DNA of 6,717 nucleotides from assembly GCA_024278285.1 (NCBI GenBank), contig JAJRTM010000335.1, positions 1-6,717 on the forward strand. Reading direction: 5' to 3'. Positions within the stretch are counted from its first letter, which is position 1, and each line of letters starts with the position of its first letter. Below are positions 1 to 6,055 of the stretch, one piece after another. The translations under genes and the position numbers were made by a program. The notes beneath the pieces were generated by a model. That model made no database searches, had not been told where the DNA came from, and worked only from the letters and a program-made list of their open reading frames with translations. Origin of the DNA: Planctomycetota bacterium. Lineage in GTDB: Bacteria > Planctomycetota > Planctomycetia > Planctomycetales > Planctomycetaceae.

Positions 1-454
1 TCAGCCCGAGGAATAATCTTGACCAGATATTGATACACCGGCTCATCAGATGCCTTTTCAACGGCCAGCCAATGATCTTCCCTCCTGGAACATATCGGGA
101 GCCAACTGCAACATCTGCTTGTGATGCCTGTAATGCTTCGATTAATTCCGGGATATAACGGGGAGGATGGCTGAAGTCGGCATCCAGATTGACCAGCAAA
201 TCGTAGTCTCCTTCCAGCGACACCTGAAATGCTTTCAATGTTGCAGACCCCAGGCCTCGCTCTCCTTTTCGATGCAAAACCTGAATGTGCGCATCGGCTG
301 CTGCCAACTCATCGGCTATCTTCCCGGTTCCATCTGGAGAATCGTCATCGATAACAAGAATATCTCCATCGGGAAGAATGGTCCGGAGTTCCTTGAGCAT
401 GCGAGGCAGATTTTCAGATTCATTATAAGTGCACAGCGTGATGACAACCTTCAT
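1..454 (-). CDS. Polyprenol-phosphate mannosyltransferase (GT2, DPM1-like), N-terminal part
   Basis: The minus-strand frame from the ATG at 454 runs open to the left edge (151 codons, 3' end outside the window). It is a GT-A glycosyltransferase of family 2, and its best match from memory is dolichol/polyprenol monophosphomannose synthase. These enzymes move mannose from GDP-mannose to a polyprenyl phosphate at the cytoplasmic membrane face. Visible motifs are the N-terminal strand and loop VVITLCTYNESENLP (residues 3-17), the nucleotide-binding VIDDDSPDGTG (34-44), the metal-binding DAD at 91-93 inside NLDADFSHPP, and GSRYVPGG followed by GWPLKR (118-133), typical of the DPM1 branch. Whether it has C-terminal membrane segments cannot be seen. 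An in-frame TAA lies upstream of the ATG, with no other ATG between them. The ribosome site is weak (AAGAAC). A palindromic mobile element ends 52 bases upstream. The sugar and lipid specificity are inferred. Confidence 0.9.
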   Translation of the reverse strand, partial: MKVVITLCTYNESENLPRMLKELRTILPDGDILVIDDDSPDGTGKIADELAAADAHIQVLHRKGERGLGSATLKAFQVSLEGDYDLLVNLDADFSHPPRYIPELIEALQASQADVAVGSRYVPGGKIIGWPLKRHLMSRCINIWSRLFLGL

Positions 455-498
455 ATTGTTCTTAGAATCTACTATCTTGGTTTTTAATTATTGCTTAT

Positions 499-506
499 GT
501 AAATTG
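499..506. repeat. Target-site duplication, left copy (GTAAATTG)
   Basis: The 8-mer GTAAATTG sits directly outside the left inverted repeat of the 507-823 element. It recurs identically at 824-831, directly outside the right inverted repeat. The identity stops exactly at 8 bases on both sides, as expected for a staggered-cut insertion. Confidence 0.85.
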
Positions 507-531
507 CTGACTCTACCGGATTCTATGTGCC
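507..531 (+). repeat. Left terminal inverted repeat of the MITE
   Basis: This 25-bp end is perfectly complementary to 799-823. It runs outward to the GTAAATTG duplication, with no extra bases between them. Confidence 0.88.
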
Positions 532-538
532 AGTAATT
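531..538. repeat. 8-bp direct repeat CAGTAATT, left copy, flanking the inner palindromic element
   Basis: CAGTAATT at 531-538 recurs at 753-760 and brackets the palindromic block 539-752. It may be the target duplication made when the inner element entered the outer MITE. Caution: the hexamer CAGTAA also occurs at 740-745, so the right copy could instead belong to a local repeat. The first base overlaps the outer inverted repeat. Confidence 0.55.
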
Positions 539-752
539 TCAAGCCGCTTTTTATTGGCTGAAGGCCAATCTCATCATAGCCTGGGGCATCGCCCCAGGAA
601 AAAGGATCAGATTCACTCATTGGCTGAAAGCCATATTCAATGCTTTTGTTTATGGCTTTCAGCCAAAGAGGCTTATTTTGATCTCTTCCTGGGGCGATGC
701 CCCAGGCTATGGTAAAAGAGGCCTTCAGCCAAAAAAAAACAGTAAAACTCGA
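539..752. repeat. Nested palindromic repeat element (GGCTGAAGGCC / CCTGGGGC type)
   Basis: This block is built of concentric inverted repeats. There are 13-bp arms at 554-566 and 720-732 (TTGGCTGAAGGCC), 26-bp perfect arms at 575-600 and 686-711, and 16-bp perfect arms at 620-635 and 651-666 around a 15-base loop. Each 26-bp arm contains its own hairpin: CCTGGGGC-ATC-GCCCCAGG at 580-598 and its complement at 688-706. The ends TCAAG (539-543) and CTCGA (748-752) are imperfect complements. As DNA or RNA it could fold as one long branched stem or as separate hairpins. From memory, similar GGCTGAAAGCC and CCTGGGGC strings are common in planctomycete spacers, so this is probably a dispersed repeat family. 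It encodes nothing credible. Confidence 0.75.
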
Positions 753-760
753 CAGTAATT
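753..760. repeat. 8-bp direct repeat CAGTAATT, right copy
   Basis: This is the right partner of 531-538. Collapsing 539-760 would restore a continuous, shorter outer element of about 95 bp whose AGTAAT/ATTACT arms lie just inside the 25-bp ends. Confidence 0.55.
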
Positions 761-798
761 GCTAGCTTGATGCAAAGCGATTATTACTCACTCAAACC

Positions 799-823
799 GG
801 CACATAGAATCCGGTAGAGTCAG
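799..823 (-). repeat. Right terminal inverted repeat of the MITE
   Basis: This is the perfect 25-bp reverse complement of 507-531 and abuts the second GTAAATTG copy at 824-831. Confidence 0.88.
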
Positions 824-831
824 GTAAATTG
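824..831. repeat. Target-site duplication, right copy (GTAAATTG)
   Basis: This copy is identical to 499-506. Removing 507-831 predicts the empty site, reading TTATGTAAATTG joined to TTGTTTTAAC. Confidence 0.85.
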
Positions 832-1026
832 TTGTTTTAACGAATGGGCGACTCTTTCAACAGAACGAAACAGCATTATTCTTATCCAGGATAACATTAT
901 TTCATACAGAGATTTCAATTTCTTAAACATAAAAGATGGATTCAATCGTGATTCGCACTGCCAGGCGATTCAGCAGTGGCTCCGAGCGATTCAGGACGAT
1001 TCCGATGTCAAAAGAACACAGCCAAT
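832..1026. other. Non-coding spacer with repeated GATTC motifs
   Basis: No convincing gene occurs here. The right part carries GATTC at 939, 950, 967, 988 and 998 (start positions). The longer unit GCGATTCAG occurs at 965-973 and again at 986-994, exactly 21 bases apart. A short hairpin, CACTGC (956-961) with GCAGTG (973-978), overlaps these copies. Before the MITE inserted, this stretch would have been the near upstream region of the mannosyltransferase gene, so the motifs could be a degraded or displaced protein-binding array. That is speculation. Confidence 0.35.
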
Positions 1027-1064
1027 AAAAAACAGAAGACAGACTCAAAAAGTCCATCTTCTGT
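1027..1064 (-). terminator. Intrinsic terminator of the aldolase gene
   Basis: Read on the minus strand, the arms ACAGAAGA (1057-1064) and TCTTCTGT (1032-1039) pair over 8 bp. A CA/CA-type internal mismatch follows, then 4 further base pairs (GACT/AGTC) around a short loop. A run of six T (1027-1032) closes the stem. It starts 28 bases after the aldolase stop codon and should separate that gene from the mannosyltransferase downstream. Confidence 0.8.
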
Positions 1065-1091
1065 ATAAATGTTGCTAATAGTTGCTTGCGA

Positions 1092-2123
1092 TTAAACGGT
1101 GCCGCAGATTGTTTTTCCTGTGGAGAGTAAGTCGTCGCAGGCTTCTCCCAGTCGGGTGGCTACGCCTTGTTCGCCAGCTTTGAGGTAAGCGCGAGGGTCG
1201 TACTGTTTTTTGTTGCCGATTTCGCCATCGATTTTCAGAACGCCATCGTAGTTCTGAAACATGTGAGCTGCAATCGGGCGGGTGAAGGCGTATTGCGTAT
1301 CGGTATCGATATTCATTTTGACAACGCCGTAAGAAAGTGTTTCGCGAATCTGTTCGGTTGGTGTGCCGGAACCGCCATGGAAGACGAGATCAAAACGAGC
1401 TTCTTCGCCATGTTTTGCAATCACGGCGTCCTGGCCTTCTTTCAGAATTTCTGGTCGCAGTTTCACATGTCCTGGCTTGTAAGAACCGTGGACGTTGCCG
1501 AAAGTGGCTGCAAACATATAGCGACCAAGTGGGCTCAAACTTTCGTGAACCTGTACCATATCTTCAGGAGAAGTGTAAAGTTTTTCTGCCGGTTGATCGG
1601 AGTTATCGATGCCGTCTTCTTCACCGCCGACTACGCCTGCTTCCACTTCAAGAATGATCTCGTTTTCTGCACAAAGTTTGAGCAACTCTTCTGATAGTTT
1701 CATGTTTTCATCGAGAGGCAATTCGGAAGCATCGAGCATGTGAGACTGAAACAGATTCCCTTTTCCCTCTGCCCGCCACTTGGCTGTTTCTGCGATGAGT
1801 GGCTTGAGAAAACCATTGACTTTATCTGGTTGACAATGATCAGTATGCAGCGCGATAAGAATGTCATACTTTTTCGCAAGCCGATGAGCCGCTTCTGCCA
1901 GAACGATGGCTCCTTCAACCGAACAACCAACATTAATCCCGGAAGCAAATTTGCCACCGCCAAGAGAGACCTGAATAATGCCATCCGATTTTTTGTCTGC
2001 AAAGCCCTTCAAGGCGGCGTTCAGAGTAACGAGTGAAGAGATATTGATCGCCGGGTAAGCGTAATCCCCTTTTTGGGCGGCATCGAGCATTGCTGCGTAT
2101 TGAGCTGGTGTTGCGATAGGCAT
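1092..2123 (-). CDS. fba: Class IIA fructose-1,6-bisphosphate aldolase
   Basis: This zinc-dependent aldolase interconverts fructose 1,6-bisphosphate with glyceraldehyde 3-phosphate and dihydroxyacetone phosphate in glycolysis and gluconeogenesis, in the cytoplasm. All family motifs are present. HTDHC (93-97) holds the general acid/base D95 and zinc ligand H96. VVGGEEDG (164-171) is the mobile catalytic loop with E169. FGNVHGSYKPG (208-218) gives zinc ligand H212, FHGGSG (248-253) gives zinc ligand H249 and the phosphate site, and NIDTDTQ (271-277) is the substrate-binding strand. KKQYDPRAYLKAG lies near the C-terminus. From memory, its start (MPIATP..YA.ML), its length of 343 and its overall sequence resemble the Mycobacterium tuberculosis enzyme more than E. 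coli FbaA. That alignment supports the ATG at 2123 even though the ribosome site (GGAAC, about 9 bases upstream) is weak. It has its own promoter and terminator, so it is probably transcribed alone. No key residue is missing. Confidence 0.97.
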   Translation of the reverse strand: MPIATPAQYAAMLDAAQKGDYAYPAINISSLVTLNAALKGFADKKSDGIIQVSLGGGKFASGINVGCSVEGAIVLAEAAHRLAKKYDILIALHTDHCQPDKVNGFLKPLIAETAKWRAEGKGNLFQSHMLDASELPLDENMKLSEELLKLCAENEIILEVEAGVVGGEEDGIDNSDQPAEKLYTSPEDMVQVHESLSPLGRYMFAATFGNVHGSYKPGHVKLRPEILKEGQDAVIAKHGEEARFDLVFHGGSGTPTEQIRETLSYGVVKMNIDTDTQYAFTRPIAAHMFQNYDGVLKIDGEIGNKKQYDPRAYLKAGEQGVATRLGEACDDLLSTGKTICGTV

Positions 2124-2137
2124 AATTTCAGTTCCAC

Positions 2138-2151
2138 ACTCTCACGAGAGT
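2138..2151 (-). other. Small hairpin in the aldolase 5' untranslated region
   Basis: ACTCT (2138-2142) and AGAGT (2147-2151) form a 5-bp stem with a 4-base loop, lying between the predicted transcription start and the start codon. It is too short to call a riboswitch or attenuator. It could affect message stability. Confidence 0.3.
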
Positions 2152-2175
2152 TCTAAAGGTTTCAAAAACAGGTGG

Positions 2176-2202
2176 ATTCTACTGGTCACCACCTTTTGTC
2201 AA
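2176..2202 (-). promoter_or_regulatory. Sigma-70-like promoter for the aldolase gene
   Basis: On the minus strand a consensus -35 box TTGACA (2202 to 2197) precedes a -10 box TAGAAT (2181 to 2176). The spacer is 15 bases, shorter than the usual 17. The leader would be about 45 bases. The spacer contains the near-palindrome GGTCACC (2184-2190), and GGTGG (2171-2175) faces CCACC (2189-2193) around the -10 box, so an operator here is possible but unproven. Confidence 0.5.
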
Positions 2203-2268
2203 GGAGCTATCAAAAAACATTAATGCACTACGGCTCCCCTGATTTGATCGACAAAACAGTGCTTCGGT

Positions 2269-5220
2269 TTACTTTAGCAATCGGTTCAAAAATTCCAAGG
2301 CGTTTGGGCGCGATTTTGTCGCACTTGCAGGATTCTCGCTTTGCTCGCCGCTTGCTTGACGAAGAACATCCGGGTTTTTGAAGCGGATAATTTTGACTTT
2401 GAGGTCATCAATGGCAACATCCCCCAGGCCATTCAGTTCCATGATGATTTGGATATCCTCCTGCTTCCAGATCGGACGAATCAGTTCGAACGACTGCCAG
2501 TCTGAAGCTTTGGTCCAATGCAAACAGGCTGCGTGACCAAAGTGAGTATCGTAAATACGGAAACCTTCAAGGCTTCCCTGAATGGGGCGTGGAATGCGAA
2601 CCGAGCCGCTGATATGTAACAGGTCGCCCAGCTTGGGCGAAAACAGAGGTGAAGCATAAGTAATGGCTGGTTCATTCAAAGTGATTCCCTGTTTCCCCTG
2701 GGCGGGAATCGAAGCGGCTCGTAAACAGTATTCCCCCTGAAAAGGATTGTTCGGGTCGAGTGCATCGTAAACGAGGATATCTTTAGAAGCTGATACATCA
2801 CGTTTCCAACCTTCCACTTTCATCGCGTCGCGGTCTTCAAACTGACCGGAACGCAGCAACGAAATTTCCTCGAATTCGCCGCCCAGTTGTTGAACCAGCT
2901 TCCAGAAATCGGGAAGTGTTTGAAAGCAGATGGTATGAGGGGTCGAAGTTGGCGACGATAACGACGCGACGGCTCGCTCCCAATGAGAGCGTTGCAATAT
3001 TCGCAGTAATCGGGAAGCAAGTTTCGCATTTCTACGGGCAGGATTGTGCTGTTGTTTTTCGAACGCGATATTTCCTTGATCAATCGCCCGGCGAGCTTGT
3101 GCCAGGATGTGCGTTGCTTCGGGCAGGCCGACTCCCAGTTCGGTCAATTGTCGATCAACTTTCAATACGCGGGCAAATTTTTCTTTCGCCAGTAACAAGG
3201 CCAACTCGGCATTGCGTGCCTGCATCTGGCGAATTTTTCGTTCCATTTTTTCTGCGATACTTTGATCCGTCGCGACCATCAGCGCAGCAGTCATGTTGAA
3301 GCGAGGCAAGCGGATTTCGGTGTATCCGGTAACACGTTTTGTTTCTAACGGCCATAAACCAGTTGTTGTAATTTCCCACAGAAAAGCAGATTCCGGAAGG
3401 CCACGCACTTTTATTCGGACATCGTTTCCCGCCATCTGCCCAGGAACAAACTGGGCATTCTCTTCCGTTGCACAAAGCAAAATAACTTGGCCATGTTCAC
3501 TACGAACAACCGCGGCCATCGCTTGCAAAGAAGAGTCGTCGTCAGGCTCAATCGCTTTGTTTTTCTGATTTTCTTTCTGCTTAACAGAGAACGAGTCCTG
3601 ATCGAGTGAGTAACGTCCCGAATTACTTGTAGAGGACTTATTGGCTTTGGTTAACGAAACATCAAAACGGTGAATCACTTCCCCGCCTGCCAGGAACGGT
3701 TCGAGCAACTCCAGTTCCTGCGTCAATTCTTCTAAAACCAACCGGCGTTCTTCCAAGCCAGGGCCTTCTGCGTTAAGCGGGGTCCAGTTCCAATAACCAA
3801 TCCCTTTGCACCCTGCGCAAAGCGCGGTGTATGTTTGCAGGCGAATTTGTTCTGGTTCAACAACTGCCGGGCTGTAATTGGAGGCTTCTCGGAATTCGGT
3901 CGTTGTGCGTGAAGGTTCGGTTTGCAGCCAGGTCATTACAAAAGTTCCCGGCTGAGCAATTCGCATCCTTCTTTGCAGGTGATCCGCATATTCACGAAAC
4001 GAATAAGAGGTTTGAATGATGTGCTTACTGATTCCAAGCATTTCGACATCTCGGGAAAAGATCGCCTCGCTGCCGGTAACATCTGCCAAGATTGGTCGAT
4101 TCAGTTCACGATCACTTGTTTTCACCTGGTTGATCCAGTGCTGCATCTGCTGGTGCATTTCAGGTTTATTTTGCATCCCAAGATTCCAGAACAAAATCCC
4201 CTGCGTCTCTTTTCCGAAAGGAAGCAGGCTGGCAGAAGCGGCGTCGAGAATCTCTCCCGATTCCGATTTCGCACTGGGAGGCCAGGCCGTTGTCCAGATT
4301 CCTTGACGATTTAATTGTTGAATCAAATTCGTATTCTGGTAATTATCAACCCAGACAACATTCACGCCAAGCTGATCAAACAACGCAATCGGTTCGTGCA
4401 AATAAGGAATGACAACCGGAAAGATCGGTTTACCATCTGTCAATAACTGATCGAGTTGAAATTCCACCTTGGGAACTTTCCACCAGGTACTTTCCGAATC
4501 GTCTTCAATTCGCTCGGTAAATTTAGGAACAACAATCGGTGAGACCCGCAGTTCATCAATAAGAATCTCCGTCATTCCCGGGCCGAGCGTTTGCTTGAGA
4601 TAAATTTTATCGATATACATTTCCCGGTGGTCAAGCACCTGTGGTTTAATGGAAGCTCGCCACAAGGCAAGATGCCGGGCAATGTTCGCGGCGGAGGTAT
4701 CCCAACGCAACTCTCGCCAGGCGTTTGTTTTCTTCAGGACGTTTCCATTGAGGAAACGCGTTAACGGTTTGTCAGAATTGGGCTCTTTTTGCCCTGGGAA
4801 GACAACGCGAGCTAAAAGTTGTGCGCCCGGCCTGTTTGAAGAAACAGAAATCGAAATCGACAAATCATCGATGACCCGCGCTGGGGGAATATCACATTCG
4901 ATCACGACAGAAACATCGTGCTGAGAGGCCTCAAACTGAAAACGCTCAGCCGCTTGTCCAGAAAAAGCAAGAGACTCGTTCCGCTCGTGTGTTTTCAGCC
5001 TAATTCCCTGATGATCGAAATAGACCTTGCAGGAATGTATCTTCCCATCAAAATTTTCATGAAAATCTTCCGCCTGAAGCAGCGAACCATTCCAAGCCGC
5101 AGCAACAAACAGACAGGAAAGTATCCAAAAAATCTGAACCCGTTTTGATCGCGCGCACTCCCGCCATTGCAGAACAGAAGCATTGAACTGGCAAGGAAGG
5201 AACGTGGACATAAATGCCAT
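2269..5220 (-). CDS. Secreted glycoside-hydrolase-like (beta/alpha)8-barrel protein with flanking jelly-roll domains
   Basis: This is a 983-residue protein of no recognised named family. A signal peptide is likely: basic residues at 24-27 (RSKR), a hydrophobic stretch at about 28-43, and a cleavage site near LLQA-ED at 50/51. The 27-residue lead before the hydrophobic core is long, but no later ATG, GTG or TTG in frame gives a shorter one. Residues 51-228 look beta-rich, ending in ILIDELRVSP, as in carbohydrate-binding jelly rolls. Residues 262-480 show eight strand-like segments spaced as in a TIM barrel: IFPVVIPY (266), VNVVWVDN (286), IWTTAWP (308), GILFWNLG (341), PILADVTG (376), MLGISKHII (394), GTFVMTWLQTEP (425) and GIGYWNW (473). 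A low-complexity polar linker covers 523-562. A helical coiled-coil-like region covers 652-755. Residues 815-945 form a second jelly-roll-like domain ending in VAIDDLKV. It is probably exported and binds or cleaves polysaccharide. It ends 145 bases before the aldolase gene with no clear terminator between them. Confidence 0.75.
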   Translation of the reverse strand: MAFMSTFLPCQFNASVLQWRECARSKRVQIFWILSCLFVAAAWNGSLLQAEDFHENFDGKIHSCKVYFDHQGIRLKTHERNESLAFSGQAAERFQFEASQHDVSVVIECDIPPARVIDDLSISISVSSNRPGAQLLARVVFPGQKEPNSDKPLTRFLNGNVLKKTNAWRELRWDTSAANIARHLALWRASIKPQVLDHREMYIDKIYLKQTLGPGMTEILIDELRVSPIVVPKFTERIEDDSESTWWKVPKVEFQLDQLLTDGKPIFPVVIPYLHEPIALFDQLGVNVVWVDNYQNTNLIQQLNRQGIWTTAWPPSAKSESGEILDAASASLLPFGKETQGILFWNLGMQNKPEMHQQMQHWINQVKTSDRELNRPILADVTGSEAIFSRDVEMLGISKHIIQTSYSFREYADHLQRRMRIAQPGTFVMTWLQTEPSRTTTEFREASNYSPAVVEPEQIRLQTYTALCAGCKGIGYWNWTPLNAEGPGLEERRLVLEELTQELELLEPFLAGGEVIHRFDVSLTKANKSSTSNSGRYSLDQDSFSVKQKENQKNKAIEPDDDSSLQAMAAVVRSEHGQVILLCATEENAQFVPGQMAGNDVRIKVRGLPESAFLWEITTTGLWPLETKRVTGYTEIRLPRFNMTAALMVATDQSIAEKMERKIRQMQARNAELALLLAKEKFARVLKVDRQLTELGVGLPEATHILAQARRAIDQGNIAFEKQQHNPARRNAKLASRLLRILQRSHWERAVASLSSPTSTPHTICFQTLPDFWKLVQQLGGEFEEISLLRSGQFEDRDAMKVEGWKRDVSASKDILVYDALDPNNPFQGEYCLRAASIPAQGKQGITLNEPAITYASPLFSPKLGDLLHISGSVRIPRPIQGSLEGFRIYDTHFGHAACLHWTKASDWQSFELIRPIWKQEDIQIIMELNGLGDVAIDDLKVKIIRFKNPDVLRQASGEQSENPASATKSRPNALEFLNRLLK

Positions 5221-5521
5221 TGCTGGTTAGGGTAGTGATTATTTCAGTTAGAATAGGCCTGAGACATGAGCTTATGAACATGCCTTCTGTGAATGATTCA
5301 TCAAATCTTCATAATTAACAACCAACTACTTGCGATTGGTATCGTTATTGAGTGAAATTAGAGTGTCGATTTGGGCCTCTTCCAAGCTCGGCATCTTACC
5401 GGATAGTACAAATACAAGACAATATCAGAACCGACCAAGATCCTTAGATGTATTTGTCACTGAAAACGGTCCACGATTACCCAGACACGGGTAGACGAGG
5501 GCATGGTGAAAGTAGATAGAA
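5221..5521. promoter_or_regulatory. Divergent intergenic region
   Basis: This 301-base spacer separates the minus-strand barrel protein from the plus-strand coiled-coil gene, so it must hold both promoters. I see no strong consensus pair. TATTCT on the minus strand near 5255-5260 has only a poor partner 17 bases upstream. On the plus side a weak hairpin, ACCC (5479-5482) with GGGT (5489-5492), lies about 30 bases before the start codon. No gene, RNA or long repeat is visible. Confidence 0.35.
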
Positions 5522-5806
5522 ATGCCTGATATAAAATCACGATTTACCGACGAGACAGGCGAATTACCTGACGAATTGGTTACATTAGGCAAAGAGATCA
5601 CTAAATTGCCTCTTTCGGTTCAAAAGGAACTGGAAGCCCCCTACGGGAAGATGGTTAAATCGATTCGACGTCGGCGTCGAATTTTATCTCTCGTTCAGGA
5701 AGCGCTGTCTCAATTGCGGCTCGACATCAAATACCTCATGTTTGATCTCGATGCGACCCGCAAAGAACGCGATCAACTCCGCAAGCAACTCGACGAACTC
5801 GATTGA
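5522..5806 (+). CDS. Small basic coiled-coil protein, function unknown
   Basis: This 94-residue soluble protein has no signal peptide or membrane segment. Residues 1-45 are mixed and acidic. A run of five arginines at 49-53 follows. Residues 55-94 then make a regular heptad pattern, with L55, L62, I69, L76, R83 and L90 at one core position and V58, L65, L72, T79, L86 and L93 at the other, so a helical dimer or oligomer is likely. The basic patch before a coiled coil recalls bZIP-like or nucleic-acid-binding architecture, but nothing identifies a DNA-binding fold, so this is inference only. The start is fixed by an in-frame TAG two codons upstream of the ATG. The ribosome site is poor (GGTGAAAG, about 10 bases away). 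It is probably transcribed alone, as a 249-base gap separates it from the next plus-strand gene. Regular codon usage and the heptad periodicity make it a real gene rather than a chance frame. Confidence 0.72.
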   Translation: MPDIKSRFTDETGELPDELVTLGKEITKLPLSVQKELEAPYGKMVKSIRRRRRILSLVQEALSQLRLDIKYLMFDLDATRKERDQLRKQLDELD

Positions 5807-5882
5807 TTTTCGTAATATAGCGGTAGATCAGTTATCTCGGCTGGTGCTTACTTCTGCTTTAGCTGATTGCTCACTATCAAAT

Positions 5883-5913
<31 letters not shown>

Positions 5914-5964
5914 AGATCGCGGGAGGCATGGTGGAATCTTATGAATGAATCAGCCGTTGTTCCC

Positions 5965-5988
5965 GAATTTGATTGAAAGAATTTGATT
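5965..5988 (+). repeat. Tandem 10-bp direct repeat GAATTTGATT
   Basis: GAATTTGATT occurs at 5965-5974 and 5979-5988, a 14-base period, in the AT-rich region 68-91 bases before the HEAT-repeat gene. It may be a regulator site or chance in AT-rich DNA. Confidence 0.3.
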
Positions 5989-6041
5989 AAAAAATGGGGT
6001 TCACGACTCTGCCTGCCTCGCAAATCTTCTCATTACCTTCC

Positions 6042-6045
6042 AGGA
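6042..6045 (+). promoter_or_regulatory. Ribosome binding site for the HEAT-repeat gene
   Basis: AGGA lies 10 bases before the ATG at 6056. Together with the signal peptide that begins right after this ATG, it decides the start. Confidence 0.55.
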
Positions 6046-6055
6046 ATATTTATTG

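Larger units (their letters stand above)
507..823. mobile_element. MITE-like element with perfect 25-bp terminal inverted repeats and 8-bp TSD
   Basis: The left end, 507-531 (starts CTGACTCTACC, ends CTATGTGCC), is the exact reverse complement of 799-823, with 25 of 25 bases matching. GTAAATTG lies outside both ends (499-506 and 824-831). At 317 bp with no credible reading frame, it is a non-autonomous element that would need a transposase supplied in trans. Just inside the ends, AGTAAT (532-537) faces ATTACT (783-788), which extends the symmetry. A second, differently composed palindromic repeat occupies 539-752. Without it the outer element would be about 95 bp. The perfect ends suggest a recent insertion or conservation for transposition. 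No insertion-sequence family is assigned: several use 8-bp duplications and I do not recognise these ends. Confidence 0.85.

Noticed and set aside
167..487. 106-codon plus-strand frame opposite the mannosyltransferase
   Set aside because: The minus-strand frame carries all GT2 motifs, so this one is its complement.
507..560. Outward promoter in the MITE end driving the mannosyltransferase
   Set aside because: TAGAAT is present on the minus strand in the inverted repeat, but the only -35-like hexamer, TTGAAA, is 11 bases away, so no valid spacing exists.
527..715. 62-codon plus-strand frame within the palindromic element
   Set aside because: It is made entirely of the inverted-repeat sequence, has no ribosome site, and its residues simply translate the hairpin arms.
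1167..1694. 175-codon plus-strand frame opposite the aldolase
   Set aside because: It is the antisense shadow of a strongly conserved gene, cysteine- and phenylalanine-rich with no domain.
2203..2268. Possible terminator after the barrel gene
   Set aside because: CATTAATG followed by six T on the minus strand has no usable stem with a loop, and GGAGC/GCTCC is separated by about 30 bases, so the structure is too weak to call.
2172..2381. 69-codon plus-strand frame at the end of the barrel gene
   Set aside because: It overlaps the aldolase promoter and the real coding end, and has no ribosome site or recognisable protein features.
5941..5976. 12-codon frame before the HEAT-repeat gene, as a leader peptide
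   Set aside because: It is too short, with no terminator/antiterminator structure and no regulatory codon run.
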